Below are positions 18,883 to 27,304 of a DNA stretch of 32,622 nt, in pieces; position 1 is the stretch's first letter, and each line of letters opens with the position of its first letter. The DNA is from Rubrivivax sp. (GTDB lineage Bacteria; Pseudomonadota; Gammaproteobacteria; Burkholderiales; Burkholderiaceae_C). The stretch is from the NCBI GenBank assembly GCA_025458805.1, contig JALORQ010000005.1:1-32622 (forward strand), written 5' to 3'. The notes under the pieces were generated by a model that ran no database searches, was not told the DNA's origin, and saw only the letters and a program-made list of their open reading frames with translations. The position numbers were made by a program, and so were the translations under genes.

Positions 18883-20409
18883 ATGCAGGAACTCGCCAAC
18901 CTCGCGCACGGCTTCTCGGTCGCGCTCACGCTCCCCAACCTCGGCTTCATGCTGGTGGGGATCACGCTGGGCGTGCTGATCGGCGTGCTGCCCGGCCTGG
19001 GCGGCGCCAACGGGATCGCGATCCTGCTGCCGCTGACGTTCAGCATGAACCCGACCTCGGCGATCATCATGCTGAGCTGCATCTACTGGGGTGCGCTGTT
19101 CGGCGGGGCGATCACGTCGATCCTGTTCAACATCCCGGGCGAGCCCTGGAGCGTGGCCACCACCTTCGACGGCCACCCGATGGCGCAGCAGGGCCGCGCG
19201 GCCCAGGCGCTGACCGCCGCCTTCACGTCGTCGTTCGTCGGCGCGGTGTTCGCGGTCGCGCTGATCACGTTCCTCGCGCCGCTGCTGGCGAAGTTCGCGC
19301 TCAAGTTCGGGCCGGCCGAGTTCTTCGCGGTGCAGTTGCTCACCTTCGCGAGCTTCATCGGGATGAGCAAGGAACCGCCGGCGAAGACCATCGCGGCGAT
19401 GATGCTCGGCTTCGCGCTCGCGGCGGTCGGCATGGATGCGGTCAGCGGCCAGCTGCGCATGACCTACGGCTTCCCGGAGCTGCTCAAGGGCTTCGACTTC
19501 CTGATCGCCGTGATCGGCCTGTTCGGCATCGGCGAGATCCTGCTCACGATGGAGGAGGGCCTGGCGTTCAAGGGCAAGAGCGCGAAGATCCGCGCCAAGA
19601 TCGTGATCGAGACCTGGGCCGGGATGATCCGCTACTGGAAGACCTTCCTGCGCAGCACCGCGATCGGCTGCTGGATGGGCATCACGCCGGGCGGCGCGAC
19701 GCCGGCCTCCTTCATGAGCTACGGCATGGCGCGCCGCGTCTCGAAGAACCCGCAGGGCTTCGGCAAGGGCGACATCGAGGGCGTGATCGCGCCGGAGACC
19801 GCGGCGCACGCCGCCGGCACCTCGGCGCTGCTGCCGATGCTGACGCTGGGCATCCCCGGCTCGCCGACCGCGGCCGTGCTGCTCGGCGGCCTGCTGATCT
19901 GGGGCCTGCAGCCCGGCCCGATGCTGTTCGTCGAGCAGAAGGACTTCGTCTGGGGCCTGATCGCGAGCATGTACCTCGGCAACGTTGTCGGCCTCATCGT
20001 CGTGCTGACCACGGTGCCGTGGTGGGCGGCGATCCTGCGCATCCCGTTCTCGGTCATCGCGCCGGTGATCCTGGTGATCTGCGCCATCGGCGCCTACACC
20101 GTCAACAACTCGATGTTCGACGTCGCGATGATGTTCTTCTTCGGCGTCGTCGGCTACCTGTTCAAGAAGCTCAAGTACCCGCTCGCGCCGCTGGTGCTGG
20201 CGCTGGTGCTCGGCGACATGGCCGAGAGCAGCTTCCGCCAGGCGATGCTGCTGTCGCAGGGCAGCCTGTCGATCTTCTGGGCCAACCCGCTGGTCGGGTC
20301 GATCTTCGCGCTGTCCATCGTCATGCTGCTGTGGCCGCTGTGGGGCGCGGCCAAGGACTTCGCCCGCGCCCGGGAGCGCGCGCGTCCGGTCCAGGAGGTC
20401 AAGGGATGA
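18883..20409 (+). CDS. tctA: Tripartite tricarboxylate transporter permease (TctA)
   Basis: GVLIGVLPGLGGANGIAILLPLTF, GITPGGATPASFMSYGMARR, TLGIPGSPTAAVLLGGLLIWGLQPGP. Confidence 0.97.
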   Translation: MQELANLAHGFSVALTLPNLGFMLVGITLGVLIGVLPGLGGANGIAILLPLTFSMNPTSAIIMLSCIYWGALFGGAITSILFNIPGEPWSVATTFDGHPMAQQGRAAQALTAAFTSSFVGAVFAVALITFLAPLLAKFALKFGPAEFFAVQLLTFASFIGMSKEPPAKTIAAMMLGFALAAVGMDAVSGQLRMTYGFPELLKGFDFLIAVIGLFGIGEILLTMEEGLAFKGKSAKIRAKIVIETWAGMIRYWKTFLRSTAIGCWMGITPGGATPASFMSYGMARRVSKNPQGFGKGDIEGVIAPETAAHAAGTSALLPMLTLGIPGSPTAAVLLGGLLIWGLQPGPMLFVEQKDFVWGLIASMYLGNVVGLIVVLTTVPWWAAILRIPFSVIAPVILVICAIGAYTVNNSMFDVAMMFFFGVVGYLFKKLKYPLAPLVLALVLGDMAESSFRQAMLLSQGSLSIFWANPLVGSIFALSIVMLLWPLWGAAKDFARARERARPVQEVKG

Positions 20410-21413
20410 AGATCACCGTCGTCGGCGCCGGCGCGATCGGCGGCTATCTCGGCGCGAGGCTGTCGGCCGCCGGCGAGGAAGTCACCTTCGTCGCGCGCAA
20501 CCGCAACCTCGAGGCGATCCGCGCGCGCGGCTTCCGGCTCATCCTCGAGGACGGCAGCGAGCTGCACGCGCCAGAGGCGAAGGCGGTGCAGCGCATGGCC
20601 GAGGCCGGCCCGCAGGACGTCGTGCTGCTCACCGTCAAGGCGCACCAGGTGGGCGACCTGCTGCCCGAGATGACCGAGCTCTTCGGGCCCGACACCGTGG
20701 TCGTCACGATGATCAACGGCGTGCCTTGGTGGTACTTCGACCGGCTCGAGGGGCCTTTCGAGGGGCGACGCATCGAGAGCGTCGATCCCGGCGGCCGCAT
20801 CGCCGCGCACATCGAGTCGCGCCGCGTCATCGGCAGCGTCGTCTATCCGGCCAGCGAACTCGTCGAACCCGGCGTCGTGCGCGTCATCGAGGGCAACCGG
20901 TTCACGCTCGGCGAGCTCGACGGATCGCGCAGCGAGCGCATCGAGCGCCTGTCCCAGTCGATGATGAAGGCCGGCTTCAAGGCTCCGGTGTCGCGCGACA
21001 TCCGCAGCGAGATCTGGATCAAGCTGTGGGGCAACCTGAGCTTCAACCCGATCAGTGCGCTGACGCATGCCACGCTCGAGGACATCTGCCGCTTCGGGCC
21101 GACGCGCGAGCTGGCGCGACGCATGATGGCCGAGGCGCAGGCGGTCGCCGAGGCGCTTGGCGTGCGCTTCAAGATCTCGCTGGAGCAGCGCCTGGCCGGT
21201 GCCGAGGCCGTGGGCGCGCACAAGACGTCGATGCTGCAGGACGTGGAGGCCGGTCGCGCGCTCGAGCTCGAGGCGCTCGTGGGATCGGTGGTCGAGCTCG
21301 GCCGCATCGCAGGCGTGCCCACGCCCACCATCGAGGCCGTCTACGCGGCGACGAGCCTGCTCGGCCGCTCGATCGCCGCGCAGAAGGGCCACCTGCGCAT
21401 CGAGCCGAACTGA
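20406..21413 (+). CDS. 2-dehydropantoate 2-reductase family protein
   Basis: MKITVVGAGAIGGYLGARLSAAGEEVTFVAR, KAHQ, KLWGNLSFNPISALT; ATGA overlap with tctA. Confidence 0.88.
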   Translation: MKITVVGAGAIGGYLGARLSAAGEEVTFVARNRNLEAIRARGFRLILEDGSELHAPEAKAVQRMAEAGPQDVVLLTVKAHQVGDLLPEMTELFGPDTVVVTMINGVPWWYFDRLEGPFEGRRIESVDPGGRIAAHIESRRVIGSVVYPASELVEPGVVRVIEGNRFTLGELDGSRSERIERLSQSMMKAGFKAPVSRDIRSEIWIKLWGNLSFNPISALTHATLEDICRFGPTRELARRMMAEAQAVAEALGVRFKISLEQRLAGAEAVGAHKTSMLQDVEAGRALELEALVGSVVELGRIAGVPTPTIEAVYAATSLLGRSIAAQKGHLRIEPN

Positions 21414-21434
21414 GGGCCTGACGGCCCGAGGCCT

Positions 21435-21968
21435 TCAGCCTGCGGGGGGAGCGTCTCCGGGCGCCGCGACGGCAGCCGGCGCGGCACCGGGGCCGCCTTC
21501 GGAGGACAGGGCGTCGGCGGGCGCTGCGGCGACCGGCGCGGCGAGCGCGCGTTCGACGAAGGCGTCGACCAGCCGGTCGGCGATGCGGTCGAACACCGGC
21601 CCGGCCGCATGCGTCGCGATGCGGCTCTCGAACTCGTAGTCGAGTGCGAACTCGACCTTGCAGGCGTCGGCCGCCAGCGGGCGCAAGCGCCACTCGCCGA
21701 AGAAGTGCCTGAACGGCCCCTGCTCGAGGTGGATCGCCATGTACTCGGGGCGCTGCTTGGGGTTGCGGGTGCGGAACCGCAGGTGCAGCCCGCGCCAGCG
21801 GATGTCGATGTCGGCGCTCACCACCGCGTCGTCGCGGGACACGATGGTCGCGTCATGGCACCAGGGCAGGAAGGCCGGGTAGTGTTCGGCGCCCTCGATG
21901 AGGTCGAACATCTGAGCTGCCGGGCGGCCGACGAGCGCGGTCCGGCGGATCGACCTCATCGCGCGCAT
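21435..21968 (-). CDS. SRPBCC/START-like protein, RatA/COQ10 family
   Basis: RSIRRTALVGRPAAQMFDLIEGAEHYPAFLPWCHDATIVSRDD... resembles RatA/COQ10; start 21968 or 21959. Confidence 0.85.
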   Translation of the reverse strand: MRAMRSIRRTALVGRPAAQMFDLIEGAEHYPAFLPWCHDATIVSRDDAVVSADIDIRWRGLHLRFRTRNPKQRPEYMAIHLEQGPFRHFFGEWRLRPLAADACKVEFALDYEFESRIATHAAGPVFDRIADRLVDAFVERALAAPVAAAPADALSSEGGPGAAPAAVAAPGDAPPAG

Positions 21969-21975
21969 GCGTCCA

Positions 21976-22965
21976 CTACTGCCGCGCCACGCGCCCTTCG
22001 GCGACGAGCGGGGCATAGAGCGCGAGGTCGGCCGCGACGCGATCGCGCAGGGCCTGGGGCGTCGACGGTGTCAGCTCGAAGCCGGCCTGCTCTGCGCGCT
22101 GGCGCACGCCTGCGTCGGCCAGCGCCTCGGAGACGTCCGATTGAAGCTGCTCGATCACCACGGCCGGGGTGCCCGCGACGGCGACCAGCGCGGCCCACGG
22201 ATGCATCTCGACGTCGGGGGCCCCGGCTTCGCGCAGCGTGGGGATGTCCGGGTGGGCCGGCAGACGCTGCCGCGCGGCCACCGCCAGCGGCCGCAGCCTG
22301 CCGCGCTGGTACAGGCCCGCGACGGTGTTCATGCTGAAGGCCGTGAAGTCGACCTCGCCGCTGGCCACTGCGGTGAGCATCGTCGCGGCCTCCTTGAACG
22401 GCACGTGCATCAGGTTCACCTGGGCGGCGCGTGCGAAGGTCTCGACCGCGACCTGGCTCGCATGACCGTTGCCCAGCGAGCCGTAGCTCACGCCGCGGCC
22501 GGGTGCGGCGCGCGCCGCCTGGAGCAGCTCGCCGATCGAGCGCCAGCGGCTGTCGCCGCCGACCCAGATCACGAAGGTCGCGCGGAACAGCAGCGTCAGC
22601 GGCACGAGGTCGCGCTGGGGGTCGTAAGGCAGCTGGGCATGCACAAGCGGGTTGACGGCCATCGTCGCGGTGTCGGCGACGAACAGCGTGTGCCCGTCCG
22701 GGAGCGTGCGGCGCACCTCGGAAAAGGCCACGATGCCCGATGCGCCGGGCTTGTTGTCGATGATCACCGGCTGCCCCCAGCGCTGCGCCAGGCGATCCCC
22801 GAGGCTGCGCGCGATGACGTCCGGTCCGACCCCCACCGAGTACGGCACGACGATGCGCACGGCGCGCTGCGGGAACGCGGCCGCGCGCGCCGCGGGCAGC
22901 CCGACCCCGGCGGCCAGTGCCGTGATCGCCGCGAGACCCCGGCGCCGCGAGAGCAGCCGGCTCAC
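21976..22965 (-). CDS. TctC/Bug family extracytoplasmic solute receptor; GTG start
   Basis: FPQRAVRIVVPYSVGVGPDVIARSLGDRLAQRWGQPVIIDNKPGASG...; GTGA overlap with menA stop. Confidence 0.88.
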   Translation of the reverse strand: MSRLLSRRRGLAAITALAAGVGLPAARAAAFPQRAVRIVVPYSVGVGPDVIARSLGDRLAQRWGQPVIIDNKPGASGIVAFSEVRRTLPDGHTLFVADTATMAVNPLVHAQLPYDPQRDLVPLTLLFRATFVIWVGGDSRWRSIGELLQAARAAPGRGVSYGSLGNGHASQVAVETFARAAQVNLMHVPFKEAATMLTAVASGEVDFTAFSMNTVAGLYQRGRLRPLAVAARQRLPAHPDIPTLREAGAPDVEMHPWAALVAVAGTPAVVIEQLQSDVSEALADAGVRQRAEQAGFELTPSTPQALRDRVAADLALYAPLVAEGRVARQ

Positions 22966-23906
22966 GTCGGAGCCCCGAGGCGCCCGCCGAGCGCGCCCAG
23001 CGACAGCAGCGCCGCGTACCAGAGCTCCAGGCGGAAGGTGCGAAACAGCAGCGCGTTGAAGGCGACGCCGGGCGGGCAGCGCAGGAAGTCGCGCCACAGC
23101 TGCACGGCCGAAGGGGCCAGCAGCAGCGGCAGCAGCAGGGCCGGCGACGCGGCGAGCCACGCCATCGCCGGAAGCAGCGCGAACGGCAGTGCCAGCAGCA
23201 GCGCGTAGAGACGTCGCGAGCCGGCCTCGCCGAAGGTCACGGCGAAAGTGCGCCGGCCGACGAGCCGGTCGTGCGCGATGTCGCGGTGGTTGTTGACCGC
23301 CAGCGCCGCGGCGGCGATCGCGCCGACGGCCACCGCGGCGAGCACGGTCACCGCGCCGACGCCGCCAGTCAGCACCCAGTCGGTGCCCGTGACCGCGACG
23401 AGTCCGAAGAACACGAAGACGGTCAGCTCGCCGAACGGCGAATATGCGATCGGCCGCGGGCCGCCCATGTAGGCGAGGGCGGCCAGCAGCGACGACACCC
23501 CGATCGCGAGCACCGGCCAGCCGCGATAGGCCACGAGGGCCAGCCCGAGCGCCGTGGCGACCAGCGAGCAGGCGACGATCGCCGCGCGCACGTGGCCGAC
23601 GCCCAGCCAACCGTTCGCCGTCGCGCGCGGCAACCCGGTGCGGGTGCCGCTCGAGTCGCCGCCGCGCACCGTGTAGCCGACGTCGTTCTGCATGTTCGTG
23701 ACGACCTGCATCAGCAGCGCCGCACCCAGGACCAGCAGCGCGGCGACGATGTCGACGCTGCCGGTGCGATCGAACCCGAGGGTCGCGCCGACCAGCACCG
23801 GGCTGAGCGCCACCAGCAGCGTGCGTGGTCGCACGGCGACGGCCCAGGCCTGCCACGAGCCCGCGCGTACCGAGCGGTCGCCGCCGACCGTTCGTCCGGC
23901 GTTCAT
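22962..23906 (-). CDS. menA: 1,4-dihydroxy-2-naphthoate polyprenyltransferase (UbiA superfamily)
   Basis: NMQNDVGYTVRGGDSSGTRTGLPRAT and NNHRDIAHDRLVGRRTFAVTFG motifs; multiple TM segments. Confidence 0.88.
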   Translation of the reverse strand: MNAGRTVGGDRSVRAGSWQAWAVAVRPRTLLVALSPVLVGATLGFDRTGSVDIVAALLVLGAALLMQVVTNMQNDVGYTVRGGDSSGTRTGLPRATANGWLGVGHVRAAIVACSLVATALGLALVAYRGWPVLAIGVSSLLAALAYMGGPRPIAYSPFGELTVFVFFGLVAVTGTDWVLTGGVGAVTVLAAVAVGAIAAAALAVNNHRDIAHDRLVGRRTFAVTFGEAGSRRLYALLLALPFALLPAMAWLAASPALLLPLLLAPSAVQLWRDFLRCPPGVAFNALLFRTFRLELWYAALLSLGALGGRLGAPT

Positions 23907-24105
23907 GCCGTCCCCTCGCCGGGGCGCCGGCCGTCGGGATCGAGTTGAGGGCGCACCGCCTGCGCGCGGCGGCCCGTGGTCGTTGGTGGGTGGTCCGTCA
24001 TCGTGAGCCTATGGCCTTCGTAGGGCCTGCCTGCTGTCCCTCGGGCCGATTGTGGTCGCGCCGGCGCCGGCGTCGGCGATGGCCGACCGTGGCGTGATCC
24101 CACTC

Positions 24106-24123
24106 TGTCAGACACCATTGACA
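24106..24123. promoter_or_regulatory. PpsR/CrtJ-type site TGTCAGACACCATTGACA (TGT-N12-ACA)
   Basis: Exact TGT-N12-ACA spacing counted in the sequence; in the menA / HemN-like divergent region. Confidence 0.7.
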
Positions 24124-24131
24124 TGTGTCAA
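24118..24131. promoter_or_regulatory. FNR-like inverted repeat TTGAC-ATGT-GTCAA overlapping the PpsR-type site
   Basis: Read directly; differs from TTGAT-N4-ATCAA at one position per arm. Confidence 0.5.
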
Positions 24132-24204
24132 CCGGGACCATGCCCGGGCACCTAGAGTGCAGCGGCGGGGGCTGACAGGGCCCCGTGAGGAAGGGGAGAC
24201 GGCG

Positions 24205-25578
24205 ATGAGCATGCTCAGCGGCGGACCGGCGGCCCTGTTCGAAGCCGCGTCGCCCGCCGAGGTGATGGTCCGATGCGCATGCGAGCGCGCGTTCGTGCAT
24301 GCGCGGCCGCCGCAGGCGGAAGCCGCGAGCGGGACGCAGGCCGTCGGGATGGTCGAGGACGCGCTCGCGAGGCTGTCGCATGCGCCCGAACTGCCCGTCG
24401 CGCTCGCGATCCGGCTGCCGTTCTGCGCGACGCATTGCCTGTTCTGCGAGCGCGACGTGCTGGCCGCGCAGCCGAGCGGCGTGATCGACGGCTACGCCGA
24501 GACGCTCGCCGGAGAGCTGGAGCTGCTGTCCTCGCGCGTCGGTCCGCGCAGACCGCTCGCGCAGGTGGTGCTCGGCGGCGGATGCGCCGACGAGCTGGGC
24601 GAGTCTGCGCTCGCCCGCCTGGCCTGCACGATCGAGCGGCGCTTCCGGGTGCTCGGAGAGACCGAGATGTCCGCCGAGTGCGACCCGCGGCGCGTCACGC
24701 GCGGCCAGCTGCAGCTGCTGCGCGGCCTGGGCTTCAGGCGCGTGACGTTCGGCGTCTTCGACCTCGACCCGGCCGTGCAGCGCTCGATCGGCCGCGTGCA
24801 GAGCGCGCGCCTGATCGACGACGCCTGTGCCGCGGCGCGCAGCAGCGGCCTGCGTACCGTCCAGCTCGACCTGATGACCGGGCTGCCCGGTCAGACGGCT
24901 TCCGGCTGGCGCGCGACGCTGGACCGCCTGCTGTCGATCGCGCCCGACCGCATCGGACTGCATCGCTATCGCCATCACCCGGAGCGGTTCGGCGGGCACG
25001 CGATGCTCGAGGCCGACGACGGTCCCGAAGACGGCGGCGAGTCGCTCGCCGCGCTGGCCGCCGAGCTGCTCCTCGATGCCGGCTACCGTTGGATCGGTGC
25101 CGGTCTGTTCGTGCTCGACGACGACGACCTCTTCGTCGCCGCGCAGCGCGGCAGACTGCGCTGCGGCGTGCTCTCGTACGGCGCCGGCGAGCCGGCGCCG
25201 GTGCTCGCCGTGGGCTCGGGCGCGCTGGGCGAGATCGGGGGCCTCCTGTACTGGAACATGCCGTCGATGCCGGCGTGGCGCTCGGCGGTGCAGCACGGTG
25301 GCCTGCCCGTCGCCGAGGCATGGCGTCCGGCCGCGCCGCAGTCGCGGCAGCGCGATGCCGTCGAGCATCTGCTGTGTCGTCTCGAGTTGCCGCGTGGCCT
25401 TTGCGAAGACGGGCTCGAAGCCGGCTGGCACCGGGTGGCGGGCCGCGCGACCGACGGCTTGGTGCGCGTGGTCGACGACCGGCTCGAACTCACGCCCAAG
25501 GGGCGGCTGTCGCTGCCGATGCTTTGCCGCGAGCTGGCGGTCTCGGCCGCCGTCGCCCGCGTCCAGGGGTTGCAATGA
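24205..25578 (+). CDS. HemN-like radical SAM protein (coproporphyrinogen III oxidase family)
   Basis: ALAIRLPFCATHCLFCERD (CX3CX2C), VVLGGG, SAECDPRRVT, FGVFDLDPAVQRSIGR, DLMTGLPGQT, HemN-like C-terminal region. Confidence 0.85.
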   Translation: MSMLSGGPAALFEAASPAEVMVRCACERAFVHARPPQAEAASGTQAVGMVEDALARLSHAPELPVALAIRLPFCATHCLFCERDVLAAQPSGVIDGYAETLAGELELLSSRVGPRRPLAQVVLGGGCADELGESALARLACTIERRFRVLGETEMSAECDPRRVTRGQLQLLRGLGFRRVTFGVFDLDPAVQRSIGRVQSARLIDDACAAARSSGLRTVQLDLMTGLPGQTASGWRATLDRLLSIAPDRIGLHRYRHHPERFGGHAMLEADDGPEDGGESLAALAAELLLDAGYRWIGAGLFVLDDDDLFVAAQRGRLRCGVLSYGAGEPAPVLAVGSGALGEIGGLLYWNMPSMPAWRSAVQHGGLPVAEAWRPAAPQSRQRDAVEHLLCRLELPRGLCEDGLEAGWHRVAGRATDGLVRVVDDRLELTPKGRLSLPMLCRELAVSAAVARVQGLQ

Positions 25579-26309
25579 CGGCCGGCAACCAAGACCTGCG
25601 CCGCGGCGGACCGTTGCTTCGGGCCGTCTGGCGGTTCGGCGCGGTCGTGCTCGGCGTGACGGCCATCGTGCTGTCCGCCACGGTGCCCGCGGCGGCAGCC
25701 GCCGAGGCCGCTGCGGCGTCGGCACCGGCCCCGACACACAGGCCGCTGCGGAGCCACGTGCCCGCGGAGCCTCCGCCGCCGACGGATCCCCAGGTGTTTG
25801 CCGGGTATCCGGGCGCGCCGGCCTTCACCGTGGTGCCGCGCAAGGGTGAACTGGTGTTCTATCCGTGCAGCAACTGCCACAAGGTGCTGCCGCTCAACCC
25901 GACCCCGCGCAAGCTCGTCGGCGCACCGCATCCGGCCGCGCTCGACCACGGCGCCGGACGCATGTGGTGTCTTGATTGCCACACCGGCACCGACCGCGAC
26001 GTCCTGCACTCGATCGGCGGCGAGCGGATCGACTTCGATCAGTCCGACCGGCTGTGCGGGCAGTGCCACGGCACGCGCCATCGCGACTGGTTCTTCGGCG
26101 GCCATGGCAAGCGGGTGGCACAGTGGCAGGGCGAGCGGCGGATCTACTCGTGCACGCACTGCCACGACCCCCACAGTCCGACGCTGAAGCCCCGCCAGGC
26201 CAGCAAGCCGCCCCCGGTGCGCGCCGGGCTGGAGCCGATGCCACGGCACGAGCGCCATGCCGATCCGCTGCAGCGACTCGTCGGCCCGGCAGCAGGAGGG
26301 ACGCGATGA
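25575..26309 (+). CDS. Tetraheme c-type cytochrome, N-terminal signal/anchor
   Basis: Hydrophobic N-terminal segment; four CxxCH motifs (CSNCH, CLDCH, CGQCH, CTHCH); ATGA overlap with HemN-like gene. Confidence 0.88.
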   Translation: MTAGNQDLRRGGPLLRAVWRFGAVVLGVTAIVLSATVPAAAAAEAAAASAPAPTHRPLRSHVPAEPPPPTDPQVFAGYPGAPAFTVVPRKGELVFYPCSNCHKVLPLNPTPRKLVGAPHPAALDHGAGRMWCLDCHTGTDRDVLHSIGGERIDFDQSDRLCGQCHGTRHRDWFFGGHGKRVAQWQGERRIYSCTHCHDPHSPTLKPRQASKPPPVRAGLEPMPRHERHADPLQRLVGPAAGGTR

Positions 26310-27304
26310 CGCAACACGACGAGTCGCCGGCGGCCGCGGGCGCCGAGACGGGCGCGCCGAAGGCCGCAGACGGCGGCGGCTTCGGCGCCTACCGGCGTCG
26401 CTTCCTTTCCGGCCTCGCCAAGGTCGGCGGTGCGATGGCCGCCGGCGGCGCCGCGGCGCAGGGGGCCTTCGGCGGCGCGACGCTGCAGGACGCGCTGGGC
26501 GGCTTCTTCCAGGACCACTACCAGCGCATGACGGCCGACGAGATCGCTTCGGCGCTCGAACGCATCGAGCGCCGTGCGCAGCGCAAGTTCGGCGTCGAGA
26601 TCGACTGCAAGAACACGCCGCCGTTGCCGAACACGGTGTTCGGCTACGCGATCAACATCAGCAAGTGCAAGGGCTACCGCGACTGCGTCGAGGCCTGCGT
26701 GCGCGAGAACAACCTCGGCCGCGACTCGCAGATGCAGTACATCCGCGTGCTCGAGATCCCGCGCGGCACGATGGAGCTCGAGCACGGCGACCACTACTAC
26801 GAAGGCGCGAGCGTTCCCGCGCCCGGCAAGTTCTACCTGCCGGTGCAGTGCATGCAGTGCGACAACCCGCCGTGCGTCAAGGCCTGCCCGACGAAGGCGA
26901 CGTGGAAGGAGCCCGACGGCATCGTCGTCGTCGACTACGACTGGTGCATCGGCTGCCGCTACTGCATGACGGCGTGCCCGTACTGGGCGCGGCACTTCAA
27001 CTGGACCGAGCCGCAGATCCCTGCTGCCGAGCTCAACCCGAACACGCACTACCTCGGCAACCGTCCGCGGCCCAAGGGCGTGGTCGAGAAGTGCCACTTC
27101 TGCACCCAGCGCACGCGCGAAGGCCGCCAGCCGGCCTGCCAGGAGGCCTGTCCGACCGGCGCCCGCATCTTCGGCAACCTGCTGGACCCGTCGAGCGAGA
27201 TCCGCTGGGTGCTCGCCAACAAGACCGTCTTCCGGCTCAAGGAGGACCTGGGCACCGAGCCCAAGTTCTGGTACTTCACCGACGACCGCTCGACCGCGCC
27301 ATGA
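26306..27304 (+). CDS. Tat-exported 4Fe-4S ferredoxin-type subunit (NrfC/HybA/DsrO-like)
   Basis: YRRRFLSGLAKVGG Tat-like leader; four Cys clusters incl. CMQCDNPPCVKACP, CIGCRYCMTACPYW, CHFCTQRTREGRQPACQEACP; ATGA overlap. Confidence 0.9.
   Translation: MTQHDESPAAAGAETGAPKAADGGGFGAYRRRFLSGLAKVGGAMAAGGAAAQGAFGGATLQDALGGFFQDHYQRMTADEIASALERIERRAQRKFGVEIDCKNTPPLPNTVFGYAINISKCKGYRDCVEACVRENNLGRDSQMQYIRVLEIPRGTMELEHGDHYYEGASVPAPGKFYLPVQCMQCDNPPCVKACPTKATWKEPDGIVVVDYDWCIGCRYCMTACPYWARHFNWTEPQIPAAELNPNTHYLGNRPRPKGVVEKCHFCTQRTREGRQPACQEACPTGARIFGNLLDPSSEIRWVLANKTVFRLKEDLGTEPKFWYFTDDRSTAP

Noticed and set aside
23903-24124. Short minus-strand ORF upstream of menA, overlapping its start by 4 bp (possible leader peptide)
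   Set aside because: Low-complexity translation with no recognisable family, and it covers the regulatory sites; a leader peptide is possible but not supported.
24273-24303. Inverted repeat gcgcatgc...gcatgcgc early in the HemN-like gene
   Set aside because: Inside coding sequence, composed of common GC-rich codons; likely incidental, though it could be checked as an mRNA structure.
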